Assembly: GCF_003947455.1 (NCBI RefSeq)
Contig: NZ_QHJH01000013.1
Location: 22,514-86,513 of the forward strand
Reading direction: 5' to 3'
Source of the DNA: Streptomyces sp. WAC 04229
GTDB taxonomy: Bacteria > Actinomycetota > Actinomycetes > Streptomycetales > Streptomycetaceae
DNA: 64,000 nucleotides
This document shows, piece by piece, positions 16,643 through 25,617 of this stretch; position 1 is the first letter of the stretch, and the number at the start of each line of letters is the position of its first letter. The notes beneath the pieces are model-generated. The model had not been told where the DNA came from, did not search any database, and saw nothing but the letters and a program-made list of their open reading frames with translations. A program made the position numbers and the translations under genes.

Positions 16643-17200
16643 TCAGCGAGTCCGGTAGCGCACGTACATCACGCCACTGTCGAAGGCCCGCTCCTCGACC
16701 AGCTCAAGGTCGAGTCGCACCCCGTCGGGGAAGAACCGCTTGCCGCCGCCGACCACGGTCGTGGTGACGAACATGTGGTACTCGTCCACCAGGCCGGCCT
16801 TGATCGCCTGCGCGGCCAGCGTCGGGCCGTCGACGGTGAAATCGCGTTCGGCGTCGGCCTTGAGCTTGCGCACCGCCTCCGGGTCGAAGCTCCTCTCGAG
16901 GCTGGTCTTCGCGCTGGAAACCGAGTCGAGCGTCGTGGAGTACACGATCTTCTCCGCGGCTTGCCAGTCCCGCGCGTACTGCAGGATCTGCGGCGGCTGG
17001 TCGGGCACCTCCAGCGCGGTCTCCCAGTACAGCATCGTCTCGTACATCCGCCGGCCGTAGAGGTACGTGCCGACGGGGCGGAAGAGGTCGTTGATGAAGG
17101 TGTGCACCTCCGGGTCGTCGGCCCCGGTGCCGATGCCTCCCTCCGTCGCCGACACGTAGCCGTCGAGCGAGGTGACCATCGAGTAGATGAGCTTTGCCAT
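16643..17200 (-). CDS. Dihydrofolate reductase-like (RibD C-terminal) family protein
   Basis: 185 residues with the RibD_C/DHFR-like fold pattern: KLIYSMVTSLDGYVSA at the N-terminus, YGRRMYETM, then DFTVDGPTLAAQAIKAGLVDEYHMFVTTTVVGGGKRFFPDG, typical of these small putative NADPH reductases. AAGGAG lies four bases before the ATG at 17200. Substrate unknown; these proteins are widespread in Streptomyces and often stand alone. It is flanked on both sides by repeat and IS debris. Confidence 0.85.
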   Translation of the reverse strand: MAKLIYSMVTSLDGYVSATEGGIGTGADDPEVHTFINDLFRPVGTYLYGRRMYETMLYWETALEVPDQPPQILQYARDWQAAEKIVYSTTLDSVSSAKTSLERSFDPEAVRKLKADAERDFTVDGPTLAAQAIKAGLVDEYHMFVTTTVVGGGKRFFPDGVRLDLELVEERAFDSGVMYVRYRTR

Positions 17201-17209
17201 GCTTCTCCT

Positions 17210-17620
17210 TCAGGTACGGGCGTGCCGGCCCGTGACCGGTTCTGCAGGTGGTGACTTCCGCACGACCCGAAACTCATCGGTCCGCCGGCCGGCGATGTGC
17301 CGCTCGGGTCCGCCGCCCCTGCGGGACCAGCAGTCCGAAGGGGGCGGGCCGGACTTCCATGCGAAGGCACCTGCTGTGCGCGTTGCCAAGGGTCCGTTCT
17401 CCCAGGACCCGGTGACGTCTGTCCAGCCGCTCAGGCGGGCGTATCGCGCACCGTGCTCTGCCGCCTGGTCGTAGACGAGGAGGAACCTGTAGACCCGGTC
17501 GTCGTCGGAGATGATCTGGCCGTCCTCGTGATGAAGGTCAGCACCCCCACGCGGCGGGCCACCCGGCGCATCTCGCGCAGCCCTGGTTGCTGACGACCAG
17601 CCGGCAGCGTCCGGCCTCCA
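17210..17620 (-). pseudogene. Unrecognised decayed coding remnant
   Basis: The minus strand reads LREMRRVARRVGVLTF, recalling the end of a class I methyltransferase, and then, after a one-base frame change near 17540, a sensible-looking EDGQIISDDDRVYRFLLVYD stretch that runs to a stop at about 17210. I cannot assign the family. No ribosome site or start fits either piece, so I treat it as debris. Confidence 0.3.
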
Positions 17621-17671
17621 CCGGCCGGCCCTCCGCGCCGTCCGCCCGCACCGGGAGGCGGCGGTGGAGGC

Positions 17672-18300
17672 CGTGCGTCGATCTGAACTGCCCGATGCCG
17701 AGTGGGAGTTCGTCCGGCCGCTGCTTCCTGCCTTGTGGCGGGGGCGGTAGCGGCTGGATGACCGGAGGATACTCAACGGGATCGTGTGGTGGTTGCGGAC
17801 CGGTACGGCCTGGCGGGACGTGCCAGAGCGGTACGGTCCGTGGACCACGCCGCACACCCGGTTCCGCCCGACGACCAGTACGTCAACAAGGTCGGCACCG
17901 GCGTCCGCGGCATCGGGCCAGGAACGGCACTCTCGAGCGGATGCTCACGGCCGCGCAGGCCGGAGCGGACGCAGCCGGTGACATCGACTGGCCGGTGCCC
18001 GTCGACTTCACCGTAGTCCGTGCCCATCAGCACGCCGCCGGGGCCCGAAACTGGTGCTCTCCAGCCCCTGCCTCGGGCGTTCCAGGGGCGGCCTGACCAG
18101 TGGGATCCACCTGGCCTGCGGCGCGCTCGGCCGCCCGCTCGCCTTCACCTCACCGACGGGAACACCAACGACCGCGCCCAGTTCACCGCCGCAATGAGGG
18201 TGATACGGGTGCCTCGCCTCGCGCCGGGACGGCCCCGGGTGCAGCCCAACCATGTGCTGGGCGGCCAAAGCCCTTGGAGTTCCCTCCTTGGCCCTCCTCG
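17672..18300 (+). pseudogene. IS5-family transposase remnant
   Basis: Plus-strand blocks in several frames match the usual IS5 (IS1647-like) order: ELPDAEWEFVRPLLPALW, an in-frame TAG near 17748, then [39 protein letters not shown] with DIDWPVPVDFTVVRAHQHAAGAR, and LGRPLAFTLTDGNTNDRAQF with RVQPNHVLGG. At least three frameshifts, one stop and loss of the C-terminus make it non-functional. Its last part overlaps the 3' end of the membrane-protein gene on the other strand. Confidence 0.78.
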
Positions 18301-19004
18301 TATCCAGCCCTGACCGCGCGCTTCTCCTTCCACAGGTGGTAGAGGGCGATGGCGAGGATCCCGGTGCCGATCAGGTTGGCGACGAAGTGCCACCACACGC
18401 GATAGGTCACCAGCGCCGGGCCGGGATCAATCGCACCGAACCAGGTCGACAGACCGATCGCGTTACTGGCACCCAGGGCCACTGAGGCCGTCAGGACGAT
18501 GTGCTCGATACCGTGAATGCCCTGCATCCAGACGCCCATCCTGGCCCACTTGCGCGTCTTGAGGTGCCCGGTGGCTCGTCGGGTGATCTGCACGATGCCG
18601 ACGAGGCCGGCGAGGAAGATGAAGTTTCCGGTCAGGTGCAGGATCTCCATGCCCAACGCGGGCTTGGTCGGGTCCACCTGGCCCATGCCACGCGCGAGAC
18701 CGTTCGCCCAAGGAGTCATCCAGGCAGGGGCGTACGGGTTCGCCACCCAGTATCCGGCCTGGGCGACGTGCTCCTGAAAGTGGCCTATCTGACCGATCAC
18801 GCCGAGACCGATGACGGCGACCGCGGTCTTGTACAGCCAGGGGCGGAGAGGTCCACGGTTTGCGTAGGCGAGTATGACGACTGCCGCCCACATGGCCGCA
18901 GCCCAGCCGATGAACACGACGGCACCCCAGGTGTCCAGTAAGGAGACGGCACCGCCCATCTCGTGACTGCCGTGGCCTGCGGGTGAAGAGGGCCCATGGT
19001 CCAT
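18183..19004 (-). CDS. Multi-pass membrane protein, possibly DUF6008
   Basis: 273 residues with about six hydrophobic segments. Start fixed by AAGGAG seven bases before the ATG at 19004. Notable features are conserved-looking pairs in or near helices: GHFQEHVAQAGYW, GMEILHLTGNFIF, GIHGIEHIVLTASV and VWWHFVANLIGTG, a spread of His and Glu that could bind a metal or heme. The last 30 or so residues run into IS5-derived DNA, so the natural C-terminus has probably been replaced. I recall the family as DUF6008 but cannot check. It shares the EH-x-AQ then E-x-x-H pattern with the broken gene at 8204-8486. Function unknown. Confidence 0.65.
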   Translation of the reverse strand: MDHGPSSPAGHGSHEMGGAVSLLDTWGAVVFIGWAAAMWAAVVILAYANRGPLRPWLYKTAVAVIGLGVIGQIGHFQEHVAQAGYWVANPYAPAWMTPWANGLARGMGQVDPTKPALGMEILHLTGNFIFLAGLVGIVQITRRATGHLKTRKWARMGVWMQGIHGIEHIVLTASVALGASNAIGLSTWFGAIDPGPALVTYRVWWHFVANLIGTGILAIALYHLWKEKRAVRAGYEEGQGGNSKGFGRPAHGWAAPGAVPARGEAPVSPSLRR

Positions 19005-19124
19005 GGGTGGACTCCTTGTCCAGGTCGCGGTGGATACTTCGGCTTATGGTCCCGCCACCGTAGGAATCCCCATTTGCAGCAGGCCACTCCACGTGTGCTG
19101 TGTTCATCCACAGGCACGGCGGCG

Positions 19125-19415
19125 TTCTGGTAGGGATCCGCCACATGGTCGGCTACATCGTCGAGCGGGTCGAATCAGCCCGGCGCGCCGAGGAGTTCAT
19201 CCAGGGCACCATCGCCCGCAACGGCATCGTGCCCGAGACCGCGCACACCGGCCGCGGCACCTCGATGACCTCCAAGAAGGTCTCCCAGCTGCTGATCGAC
19301 CTCGGGATGACACGGTCGCACTCGCGGCCGAGGACCTCCGGCGACAACCCCATCGGTCCTCGTGGCCCCGCGGGCGATGCTCACCGACCTCAAATACACC
19401 GACGTGCGCGTCCAC
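19125..19415 (+). pseudogene. IS3-type integrase-core remnant
   Basis: VGYIVERVESARRAEEFIQG, GIVPETAHTGRGTSMTSKKV and TRSHSRPRTSGDNP form the middle and end of an rve integrase core, lacking start and C-terminus. A frame change after SGDNP leads into DLKYTD-like sequence. Expected catalytic Asp of HADRG is replaced by HTGRG, so the fragment is dead. Confidence 0.72.
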
Positions 19416-19424
19416 GACCTCAAG

Positions 19425-19695
19425 CCATCGCCCTGGCTCCGGGGAAGAGGCAGGGGTCGATGCGCCGCCGGCGCTCGAGGAGGCCGAGGAAGGGGAAGAG
19501 GCTCCCGGCCCGTAGTTTCGGGATGGCCGGCTCGAGATCGCCGGCCTGTGTGGTCACCCGTCCCGGGGACGACGTGGCGAACTTCATGCGCGACAGCCGT
19601 CGCACGCCGAGCAGACACCTCCCGCATCCGTCGTAGGGGCGTTCGATCATGGTCAGGTCCGTGCCGCGCGAGACTTCTCCGTTCCGAGCACGCAA
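19425..19695 (-). pseudogene. IS256 (mutator)-type transposase remnant
   Basis: On the minus strand VTTQAGDLEPAIPKLRAGS and LLERRRRIDPCLF match the N-terminal third of IS256 transposases; no catalytic domain follows. Short unrelated-looking sequence precedes it. It sits immediately beyond the stop of the YjbQ gene. Confidence 0.65.
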
Positions 19696-19734
19696 GGTAC
19701 GGAGAATCGGCGGCCACTCTCGGGGCGATCCGGC

Positions 19735-20157
19735 TCAGCCCAGGAAGCTCAATCGCACCTGACGGCCGGCATTGTCCTTGTTGGTGTCCACCAGGCACAC
19801 GGACTGCCAGGTTCCCAGCTCCAGGCGGCCGTCGATCACCGGCAGGGTCGCGTGCGGGGGTACGAGGGCGGGCAGGACGTGGTCGCGGCCGTGGCCCGGG
19901 CTGCCGTGGCGGTGCTGCCAGCGGTCGTCGGCCGGGAGCAGGGTGTGCAGTGCGGCCAGCAGGTCGTCGTCGCTGCCGGCGCCGGTCTCGATGATCGCGA
20001 TCCCGGCGGTCGCGTGCGGCACGAAGACGTTGAGGAGGCCGTCGCGGCCGGCCGCCGCCTCGCGCAGGAAGGACTCGCAGTCACCGGTGATGTCGGCGAC
20101 GCGCTCCGCCGAGCCGGTGGCGAGGTTGAGGACGCGGGTGGTGAAGGCATCTGACAT
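19735..20157 (-). CDS. YjbQ/UPF0047 family protein
   Basis: 140 residues, full length for the family. Signature blocks are FVPHATAGIAIIETG and the HGSPGHGRDHVLPAL His cluster, followed by LGTWQSVCLVDTNKDN. Members form trimers and show weak thiamine-phosphate synthase activity in some species; the physiological role is unsettled. Divergent from the flavoprotein gene with a 55-base gap, so both promoters overlap or are very short. Confidence 0.88.
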   Translation of the reverse strand: MSDAFTTRVLNLATGSAERVADITGDCESFLREAAAGRDGLLNVFVPHATAGIAIIETGAGSDDDLLAALHTLLPADDRWQHRHGSPGHGRDHVLPALVPPHATLPVIDGRLELGTWQSVCLVDTNKDNAGRQVRLSFLG

Positions 20158-20212
20158 GGCCCCATCCTGACACTGCGGGAAGATCCGGACCCCCGGCGCC
20201 GTTGGTAGAAAC

Positions 20213-21292
20213 GTGAACTACACACGCGAGGTCCAGGTCGTCGTCATCGGGGCCGGTCAGGCGGGACTCGCCGCCGCCTATCACCTGCGGCGCACCGGCT
20301 TCGAGCCGGAACGCGACTTCGTGGTGCTGGACCACGCGCCCGGCCCCGGGGGCGCCTGGCAGTTCCGCTGGCCGTCACTGACGTTCGGCAAGGTGCACGG
20401 CATGCACTCGCTGCCGGGCATGGAGCTGACCGGCGCGGATCCGGCGCGGCCGTCCGCCGAGGTGGTGGCCGGATACTTCGCCGAGTACGAGCGGACCTTC
20501 GGCCTGCGGGTGCGTCGGCCCGTCGACGTGCGCGCGGTGCGCGAGGGGACGGGCGGGCGGCTGCTCGTGGAGACCTCGGCCGGGTCCTGGTCCACGCGGG
20601 CCCTGATCAACGCGACCGGCACCTGGGACCGGCCCTTCTGGCCGCGCTACCCCGGGCAGGAGTCCTTCCGGGGCCGGCAACTGCACACCGCTCAGTACGC
20701 GGGGCCCGAGGAGTTCGCCGGGCAGCGCGTGGTCGTGGTGGGCGGCGGCGCCTCGGGGACGCAGCATCTGCTGGAGATCGCCTCGTACGCCGCTTCCACC
20801 ACTTGGGTGACCAGGAGGCCCCCCGTCTTCCGCGAGGGGCCCTTCGACGAGGACGCGGGCCGGGCGGCGGTGGCGCTCGTGGAGGAGCGGGTGCGGCAGG
20901 GGCTGCCGCCGAAGAGCGTGGTGTCGGTGACGGGGCTGCCGCTCAACGACGCGATCCGGGCGGGGCTGGAGTCGGGTGTGCTGGACCGGCAGCCCATGTT
21001 CGACCGGATCACGCCCGAGGGAATCGAGTGGGGCGACGGGCGGCGCGTGGCGGCGGACGTCATCCTGTGGGCGACCGGGTTCCGGCCCGCCATCGACCAT
21101 CTGCGGCCGCTGCGGCTGCGGGAGGCGGGCGGCGGCATCCGGGTCGAGGGGACACGCGCGGTCGCCGATCCGCGGGTCCACCTCGTCGGCTACGGGCCGT
21201 CGGCCAGCACCATCGGCGCCAACCGGGCGGGACGCTCGGCCGTGCGGGACATCAGGCGACTGCTTGCCGAGGAGGCACCGGTGGCCGCGTGA
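20213..21292 (+). CDS. FAD-dependent monooxygenase-like oxidoreductase
   Basis: 359 residues of the flavin monooxygenase (CzcO-like) group. FAD loop VIGAGQAGLAAAY near residue 11, the PGGAW motif with QFRWPSL, a second nucleotide loop VVVGGGASGTQHL near residue 176 for NADPH, and the closing ATGFRP and GYGPSASTIGANRAGR motifs. GTG start; no strong ribosome site. Substrate unknown. Stop faces the mltG stop 12 bases away. Confidence 0.85.
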   Translation: MNYTREVQVVVIGAGQAGLAAAYHLRRTGFEPERDFVVLDHAPGPGGAWQFRWPSLTFGKVHGMHSLPGMELTGADPARPSAEVVAGYFAEYERTFGLRVRRPVDVRAVREGTGGRLLVETSAGSWSTRALINATGTWDRPFWPRYPGQESFRGRQLHTAQYAGPEEFAGQRVVVVGGGASGTQHLLEIASYAASTTWVTRRPPVFREGPFDEDAGRAAVALVEERVRQGLPPKSVVSVTGLPLNDAIRAGLESGVLDRQPMFDRITPEGIEWGDGRRVAADVILWATGFRPAIDHLRPLRLREAGGGIRVEGTRAVADPRVHLVGYGPSASTIGANRAGRSAVRDIRRLLAEEAPVAA

Positions 21293-21304
21293 CGCCCGGC
21301 CCGG

Positions 21305-22216
21305 TCACCCGGCCCCGGCCGCCTTCGAGGCCCTCTCCCGGGCCCGGTTGAACTCGGCGACGTTGCGCTGGTGTTCGGCGTAGTCGGCGGTGAAGCGGGT
21401 GTCGCCCGGCTTGACCGTGACGAAGTACAGCCAGTCCCCGGGGGTCGGATTGATCGCGGCGGTCATCGCGACGTCGCCCGGGTTGGCGATGGGCGTGGGC
21501 GGCAGGCCCATGCGCTGGTACGAGTTGTAGGGGCTGTCGACCCGGGTGTCCTCGGCGGTGGTGTCCAGCGTGGAGCGACCCAGGGCGTAGTTGATGGTGG
21601 AGTCCATCTGGAGCGGCATCCCGCGCTCCAGCCGGTTGAAGACCACCCGGGCCACCTTGCCCATGTCCTCCTTGGCGGCGGCCTCCGCCTGCACGATGCT
21701 GGCGATGGTGACGGCCTGATACACGTTCAGCGCGTTGCGCTGGGCGCCTGCGGCGACCGGCGCGCCGGTGAACTTCTTGGTCGCCGCGTCGACCATGGCC
21801 TCCAGCAGCTTCTCCGGCGTCGGGGACTCCCCGAGCGGATAGGTCGCCGGGAAGAGATAGCCCTCGGGATTTCCCTCGGCGTCGTTCGGCAGCTCGAGGT
21901 CGGCCTTGGTGAGGGACTTCTTGGTGGTGCCCGCGGGCAGCTCGAGCGTCTTGTCGACGGCCGCGTAGACCTGCGTCGCCCGCCAGCCCTCGGGGATCAC
22001 GAGCGAGGTGGGACGGGACTCGCCCTTCTCGTCCGTCGTCAGCAGGGGCACCGCCACGGCGGTGGCGGCCACGACGGCGCCGGCCGCGATCAGGGCGACA
22101 CGGCCCCGGCGTGTCAGCCGAATCGTCCGCCTCGGGCTCCTCGGTCTCCTCGGGCTCCTGGTGCTGCCGGCGCTCCTCGCGCGCCTCGCGCTTCGTCGCG
22201 GAGTGTTCGTCTGCAT
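21305..22216 (-). CDS. Endolytic transglycosylase MltG-like (YceG) protein
   Basis: 303 residues. A basic N-terminal tail (about 30 Arg/Ser/Pro-rich residues) precedes one membrane helix (about residues 39-58), then the YceG domain: EGWRATQVYAAV (LysM-like part), GYLFPATYPL, the catalytic region IASIVQAEAAAKEDMGKVARVVFNRL, MDSTINYAL, SPYNSYQRMGLPPTPIANPG. MltG cleaves nascent glycan strands at the membrane. Shorter than typical MltG, and the usual aroE/ruvX neighbours are absent, so it is probably an additional paralogue rather than the housekeeping copy. Confidence 0.82.
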   Translation of the reverse strand: MQTNTPRRSARRARSAGSTRSPRRPRSPRRTIRLTRRGRVALIAAGAVVAATAVAVPLLTTDEKGESRPTSLVIPEGWRATQVYAAVDKTLELPAGTTKKSLTKADLELPNDAEGNPEGYLFPATYPLGESPTPEKLLEAMVDAATKKFTGAPVAAGAQRNALNVYQAVTIASIVQAEAAAKEDMGKVARVVFNRLERGMPLQMDSTINYALGRSTLDTTAEDTRVDSPYNSYQRMGLPPTPIANPGDVAMTAAINPTPGDWLYFVTVKPGDTRFTADYAEHQRNVAEFNRARERASKAAGAG

Positions 22217-22259
22217 GCGGGCACGGTAACCCTGATTTGCACACAAACCCGGCATATCG

Positions 22260-24062
22260 TCATCTTGTCGGCTCCAGTCGGGCGTCTCTGCGGACCAGGG
22301 CCGCGTAGCGTCCGTCCCGCTCCAGGAGTTCCTCGTGCGTGCCCTGTTCGGCCAGGCGCCCGGAGTCGAGGACGACGATGCGGTCGGCGTCCCGGACGGT
22401 GGACAGGCGGTGAGCGATGGTGACCGTGGTCCGGTTGGCGGACAGCGCGTCGATGGCGTCCTGCACAGCGGCCTCCGTACGGGTGTCCAGCGCGCTGGTC
22501 GCCTCGTCGAGGACCAGGACGGGCGGGTCGCGCAGGATGGTGCGCGCGATGGCCAGCCGCTGCTTCTCCCCGCCGGAGAAGCGGTGGCCGCGCTCGCCGA
22601 CCACCGTGTCGTAGCCGTCGGGCAGAGCGGCGATGTGGTCGTGGATCTGGGCCGCCCGCGCGGCCTCCTCCAGTTCGGCGTCGGTGGCGTCCGGCTTGGC
22701 GAAACGCAGGTTCTCGGCGACCGAGGCGTGGAAGAGGTACGTCTCTTGCGAGACCACGCCGATCCCCCGGGCGAGGGTGTCGAAGTCCAGGTCTCGCACG
22801 TCGACCCCGTCGAGGGTGACCCGGCCGTCCGTCGCGTCGTACAGGCGCGGCAACAGGTGGCCGAGGGTGGACTTGCCGGCGCCGGTCGGGCCGACGACGG
22901 CGAGGCTGCTGCCCGCCGGGACGGTGATGTCGATGCCGTCGAGGACCGCGGAGCCCTGGCCGTCGTAGCGGAACCCGACGTTCTCGAAGCGGACCTCGCC
23001 CTTGATGCGGTCGAGGTGGACCGGCTCGTCGCGTTCGGTGATGTCGATCGGCAGGTCGAGGTACTCGAAGATGCGCTGGAAGAGCGCGAGCGACGCCTGG
23101 ATCTGGACACCGGTCGACAGCAGGCTCACGGCCGGCCGGAACAGGCCCTGCTGGAGCGAGACGAAGGCGACGATCGTGCCGAGGGAGACCTCCGGCCCGC
23201 CCAACTGGAGGGCGATGCCGGCGGTCCAGTAGATGACGGCCGGCATGGCGGCCATGACGATCGTGATGACGGCCATTCGCCACCGGCCCGCCATGTTCGA
23301 CCGCACCTCGAGGTCGACCAGCCCTTCGGACTCGTCCGCGAAGGAGCGGGTGAGCGAGTCCGAGCGGCCCATGGTGCGGCCGAGCAGGATGCCGCTGACG
23401 GAAAGCGACTCGGTGACCGTGGCGGCCATCGCGGCCATCTGCTTCTGGCGCCGGGTGGTGATCTTCCGGCGCTCCTTGCCGACGCGGCGGCTGATCCACA
23501 CGAACACCGGGAGCAGGAGCAGCGAGACGACGGTGAGGCGCCAGTCGAGGACGACCATGGCGGCGACGGTGGCGACCACGCTGGTGAGGTTGGAGACCAG
23601 GGAGGTCGCCGTGGAGGTGACGGTCGCCTGCATGCCGCCGATGTCGTTGGCGATGCGGGACTGGACCTCGCCCGTGCGGGTGCGGGTGAAGAAGGCGAGG
23701 GACATCTGCTGGAGCCGGCCGTAGACGGCGGTGCGCAGGTCGTGCATGACGCGCTGGCCCACGGTCGTGGAGATCAGCGTCTGCAGCACGCCGAAGACGC
23801 TGGTGAGGACGGCGCCGAGGATCATGCCGAGGGCGAGCAGGCTCAGCAGGCCGGTGCGCCCCTCGGGGATCGCGACGTCCAGGATCTCCTTCAGGAGGAA
23901 GGGCGTGGCGACCGAGACGAGCGAGGCGGCGCCGACCAGCAGCCCGACGACGGCGAGGCGGCCCCGGTAGGGGCGGAACAGCTTCAGGATGCGTCGCACC
24001 TGCCGGGGCTGTTCCTCGGCGTCGGCGGGTGCGGTCCAGGTGGACGCGCGGTCGGGTTGCAT
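22260..24062 (-). CDS. ABC exporter, fused membrane and ATPase domains
   Basis: 600 residues, half-transporter of the MsbA/LmrA type, presumably a homodimer. Six membrane helices in residues 40-320, then an ATPase domain with Walker A VGPTGAGKSTL, Q-loop VSQETYLF, signature FSGGEKQRLAIAR, Walker B PVLVLDEATSALD and switch His in IAHRLST. All motifs are intact. TAGGAG precedes the ATG. Divergent from the MarR gene across a 120-base region with two palindromes, so it is a likely MarR-controlled efflux pump; substrate unknown. Confidence 0.92.
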   Translation of the reverse strand: MQPDRASTWTAPADAEEQPRQVRRILKLFRPYRGRLAVVGLLVGAASLVSVATPFLLKEILDVAIPEGRTGLLSLLALGMILGAVLTSVFGVLQTLISTTVGQRVMHDLRTAVYGRLQQMSLAFFTRTRTGEVQSRIANDIGGMQATVTSTATSLVSNLTSVVATVAAMVVLDWRLTVVSLLLLPVFVWISRRVGKERRKITTRRQKQMAAMAATVTESLSVSGILLGRTMGRSDSLTRSFADESEGLVDLEVRSNMAGRWRMAVITIVMAAMPAVIYWTAGIALQLGGPEVSLGTIVAFVSLQQGLFRPAVSLLSTGVQIQASLALFQRIFEYLDLPIDITERDEPVHLDRIKGEVRFENVGFRYDGQGSAVLDGIDITVPAGSSLAVVGPTGAGKSTLGHLLPRLYDATDGRVTLDGVDVRDLDFDTLARGIGVVSQETYLFHASVAENLRFAKPDATDAELEEAARAAQIHDHIAALPDGYDTVVGERGHRFSGGEKQRLAIARTILRDPPVLVLDEATSALDTRTEAAVQDAIDALSANRTTVTIAHRLSTVRDADRIVVLDSGRLAEQGTHEELLERDGRYAALVRRDARLEPTR

Positions 24063-24135
24063 GGGCTCCTACGGGGTGTCGGCAGTGGGGGGCCGGCGGA
24101 TCCCTCGGATCCGCCGGCCTTGCGGAGCATAGGTC

Positions 24136-24174
24136 ATTGTTACCTATACTCACAATGAATATCGTCCTGATATT
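24136..24174. promoter_or_regulatory. Two palindromes between the MarR and ABC exporter genes
   Basis: ATTGT-11-ACAAT at 24136-24156 and AATAT-7-ATATT at 24158-24174, both perfect and AT-rich in an otherwise GC-rich intergenic region. The second ends nine bases before the MarR ATG. MarR proteins usually bind such short palindromes in their own divergent promoters. Confidence 0.6.
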
Positions 24175-24182
24175 GTTCCCGC

Positions 24183-24650
24183 ATGACCACCCCCGATTCC
24201 GACGGCCTGCTCGCCGAGCAGTTGCTGCGGCTCACCCGCCGGGTGCACCGCATCCAGAAGCGCCACCTGGAGCACCGCGCCCTCGGCATCACTCCGGCCC
24301 AGTCCCGGCTGCTGCGCACCCTGGCGCACTACGGCTCGCCGCCCCGCATGGCCGACCTGGCCGAACGCCTCGAGGTGGTTCCCCGGGCGGTGACGACGCT
24401 GGTCGACGGGCTGGAGGCGGCAGGGAAGGTGCGACGTGCCCCGGATCCGGCCAATCGCAGGGTTGTCCGGATCGAGCTGACCGACGACGGACGCACGGCC
24501 CTGAGCGAGCTGCGTGGCGCCCGCCGCTCGGCCGCGGAGGAGATCCTGGCGCCGCTGTCGGACGAGCAACGCGCGGTGCTCGGCGGTCTGCTGGACACGC
24601 TGGTCGACGGCCCCGGCTGCGTACCGGACCGGGGCGCCGTCCGGAGCTGA
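24183..24650 (+). CDS. MarR-family transcriptional regulator
   Basis: 155 residues with the MarR winged helix: LGITPAQSRLLRTLAHYG, MADLAERLEVVPRAVTTLVDGLEAAGKVRRAPDP and the wing NRRVVRIELTDDGRTAL. Probably a dimer. Position and the palindromes at 24136-24174 suggest it represses itself and the divergent ABC exporter. Stop is 17 bases from the stop of the convergent lipoprotein gene. Confidence 0.9.
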   Translation: MTTPDSDGLLAEQLLRLTRRVHRIQKRHLEHRALGITPAQSRLLRTLAHYGSPPRMADLAERLEVVPRAVTTLVDGLEAAGKVRRAPDPANRRVVRIELTDDGRTALSELRGARRSAAEEILAPLSDEQRAVLGGLLDTLVDGPGCVPDRGAVRS

Positions 24651-24667
24651 GGCGTTCCCGAGCGCTG

Positions 24668-25423
24668 TCAGGCCTTCAGCCGCGCCTTGTCCCCCATCAC
24701 CACCACGGGACGTGCGTCCGGATCCAGCGTGCGCAGCAGGTACTCCATCGCCGGCTTGGGCAGGCTGACACAGGCCGACGTACCGCTCCCGTGGTCCATG
24801 TGCAGCCAGATCCCGCCACCCTTGGACGCGCCCTGGGGACGGGTCGGATCGTTCGGCGAGGTGCCCTTGACGCGGTTGTAGTCGATGGCGATGACGTAGT
24901 CGAAGTCGTGCCAGTACGACTTCGCCCACCACCTCGGCGCCGCGAAGGATGCGGAACGGGTGTACGGCAGCCCGGTGTCCGGGGCGGGATCCGGGTCCGG
25001 GAGCACACCGCCGGCATCGCTCAGCGTGAAGACGCCCACGGGGCTGCGCTTGTCGTTCTCGCGGTGGTCGGTCGTCCACCCCCTTGTGCCGTTGTGCGCG
25101 GCCCAACTGCGGGCGCGGTGCCAGGCGGAGCCCTGCTTGGTGTAGAGCACCACGGTGGCGTCGGCGGAGTCCGGACCGTCGCCGTACACCGCCACGACCT
25201 GCCGAGTACCGGTCGGCACCAGCCGCTGGTACCGGTCGCCGACGCCCGGGATCCGCGTCGGGTCGGCCGTGGCACTCGCGTGCCCGGCGCCCTCGGCCGG
25301 TCCGCTCCCCCGGTCCCCCGCGCCGCCCTCGGAGGGGCCGCCGCAGCCGGCCAGCGCCGCCACCGTCAGGAATCCCAGGGCCGCCGTCGCGACCGCCGTA
25401 CGCCGTGTGCCAACACTTCCCAT
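24668..25423 (-). CDS. L,D-transpeptidase-family lipoprotein
   Basis: 251 residues. Lipoprotein signal with a lipobox LAGC (Cys27), then a low-complexity linker, then a YkuD-related catalytic domain with GIWLHMDHGSGTSACVSLP, where the Cys of SACVSL is the likely nucleophile and the His upstream its partner. It resembles actinobacterial L,D-transpeptidase-like lipoproteins that act on peptidoglycan outside the membrane. Start at 25423 is taken because the signal peptide begins there; no clear ribosome site. Enzymatic activity is inferred. Confidence 0.8.
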   Translation of the reverse strand: MGSVGTRRTAVATAALGFLTVAALAGCGGPSEGGAGDRGSGPAEGAGHASATADPTRIPGVGDRYQRLVPTGTRQVVAVYGDGPDSADATVVLYTKQGSAWHRARSWAAHNGTRGWTTDHRENDKRSPVGVFTLSDAGGVLPDPDPAPDTGLPYTRSASFAAPRWWAKSYWHDFDYVIAIDYNRVKGTSPNDPTRPQGASKGGGIWLHMDHGSGTSACVSLPKPAMEYLLRTLDPDARPVVVMGDKARLKA

Positions 25424-25617
25424 CGGTCCATGGTCGCACCAGCGTCCGCAACCGCGTCCCCAAGGCCCCGCGCGAGTACGGCGGAAGCCGTCCGATCCGT
25501 GCCCCACCGCGGAAAACCGCTTGATTTTGGGCATGCCGCGACGCGAACCTTGCACGGTTTGCAGCCTCTCGATGCCGTGTGGCAACGGCACCCCCTGACA
25601 CGAGCCACTGGGACGTC

